From an uncultured Prevotellaceae bacterium (GTDB taxonomy: Bacteria > Bacteroidota > Bacteroidia > Bacteroidales > Bacteroidaceae), in the NCBI GenBank assembly GCA_947176655.1, contig CAMWRK010000032.1:1-13915 (forward strand): a DNA stretch of 13,915 bases, given 5' to 3'. Position numbers and translations under genes: made by a program. Each line of letters starts with the position of its first letter. Within the stretch, counting starts at the first letter, position 1. This document shows positions 13,559 to 13,915 of this stretch, piece after piece. The notes under the pieces were generated by a model that did not search any database, was not told the DNA's origin, and saw only the letters and a list, made by a program, of their open reading frames with translations.

Positions 13559-13590
13559 CATCCCCGTCCTTTTGTAGTAGGGCGGGGATG
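13559..13590. terminator. GC-rich hairpin downstream of the oxoamine synthase gene
   Basis: CATCCCCGTCC (13559-13569) pairs with GGGCGGGGATG (13580-13590) over 11 pairs with one G-U, around a 10-base loop. It lies about 40 bases beyond the stop of the minus-strand gene ending at 13629. On that strand it is followed by AATGTTTAATG, which is only weakly U-rich, so terminator activity is plausible but not certain. Confidence 0.5.
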
Positions 13591-13597
13591 GATGTAG

Positions 13598-13612
13598 CGG
13601 ACGTAGTGTCCG
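13598..13612. other. Short hairpin just after the oxoamine synthase stop
   Basis: CGGAC-GTAGT-GTCCG forms a perfect 5-bp stem 16 bases past the stop codon at 13629-13631, and it precedes the larger hairpin on the minus strand. It may be part of the same 3' end structure. Confidence 0.35.
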
Positions 13613-13628
13613 TATTGACTGAAATATG

Positions 13629-13915
13629 TTATTTGATGATGTCCAGTTCCATAAACACTTTCTTGAGCTTTTCCACGGCTCTGTCTACCTGTTCATTTGT
13701 GTGGTTTGCCATCAGTGCGAAACGCACCAACGTATCGGTCGGCGCACATGCGGGAGGGATGACAGGGTTGATGAAGACACCTTCCTCGAAGGCACGTGCG
13801 GTCACTATAAAGGTTTTTTCCAAGTCGCGTACATACAGCGGTATGATGGGACTCTCGGTGTCGCCAATTTCGAAACCTTCCTCCTTGAAACGTTTCAGCG
13901 CATACCGTGTTACAT
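13629..13915 (-). CDS. spt: Alpha-oxoamine synthase, probably serine palmitoyltransferase (C-terminal end only)
   Basis: The last 94 residues of a PLP-dependent fold-type I enzyme of the alpha-oxoamine synthase family. The frame is open to the window edge: the TTG at 13821-13823 is an internal leucine, and the upstream codons (RYALKRFKEEGFEIGDTESPI, then IPLYVRDLEKTF) continue the same protein. The segments GVFINPVIPPACAP and DTLVRFALMANHT, with the closing EKLKKVFMELDI, closely resemble what I recall of Bacteroides serine palmitoyltransferase, which condenses serine and an acyl-CoA to begin sphingolipid synthesis. The active-site lysine region lies outside the window. Alternatives are 8-amino-7-oxononanoate synthase (BioF) or 2-amino-3-ketobutyrate CoA ligase. 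Confidence 0.72.
   Translation of the reverse strand, partial: VTRYALKRFKEEGFEIGDTESPIIPLYVRDLEKTFIVTARAFEEGVFINPVIPPACAPTDTLVRFALMANHTNEQVDRAVEKLKKVFMELDIIK

Larger units (their letters stand above)
13228..13628. other. Non-coding stretch with several hairpins
   Basis: About 400 bases without a credible gene, lying between two minus-strand genes. From left to right it holds the lipoprotein -7 box, about 140 bases with nothing recognisable, the three-way-junction repeat at 13402-13480, about 80 plain AT-rich bases, and two hairpins downstream of the final gene. Confidence 0.75.

Noticed and set aside
13629..13823. A separate 64-residue gene starting with TTG
   Set aside because: The same frame continues without a stop to the window end, and the upstream residues extend the oxoamine synthase fold, so this is an internal leucine.

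Overview
This window most resembles the chromosome of a member of the Bacteroidales (Bacteroides, Prevotella or a close relative). The evidence is Bacteroidota-type promoters (TAnnTTTG -7 boxes), start codons without clear Shine-Dalgarno sequences, a DUF4494 protein, a PPi-dependent phosphofructokinase, a golvesin-type amidase, and the end of a protein that looks like Bacteroides serine palmitoyltransferase. No rRNA, tRNA, CRISPR, IS element, phage or plasmid genes were seen. The region reads as ordinary, densely packed core chromosome.

Layout. (1) Positions 1-2589, minus strand: two tandem paralogous acyl-CoA/AMP-forming ligases, about 60% identical by hand count. The downstream copy is cut by the window edge. 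They have their own promoter at 2637-2668. (2) Positions 2712-9784, minus strand: a seven-gene, tightly packed operon. In transcription order it holds a small unknown protein, a PlsC-like acyltransferase, a large secreted N-acetylmuramoyl-L-alanine amidase-like protein with an inserted golvesin-type domain, a second small unknown protein, the radical SAM protein YgiQ, a DUF4494 protein, and the PLP-homeostasis protein YggS. Three of its junctions overlap, two of them as TAATG. (3) Positions 9785-10007: divergent promoter region. (4) Positions 10008-12542, plus strand: pfp followed six bases later by a membrane-anchored GH25 lysozyme-like hydrolase. This pair ends in an inverted repeat facing a convergent gene. 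(5) Positions 12583-13227, minus strand: a tyrosine-rich lipoprotein of unknown function. (6) Positions 13228-13628: a non-coding stretch with a predicted three-way-junction repeat element and two further hairpins. (7) Positions 13629-13915, minus strand: the C-terminal end of an alpha-oxoamine synthase, probably serine palmitoyltransferase.

Shared theme. Several products act on the cell envelope: fatty acid activation, phospholipid-type acyl transfer, two peptidoglycan hydrolases, a lipoprotein and probably sphingolipid synthesis. PFP gives PPi-driven glycolysis, and YggS and YgiQ are housekeeping functions. I did not find a convincing new multi-gene system. The observations most worth checking are the folded repeat element at 13402-13480, the interrupted amidase, and the apparent loss of the canonical adenylation lysine in the intact ligase.
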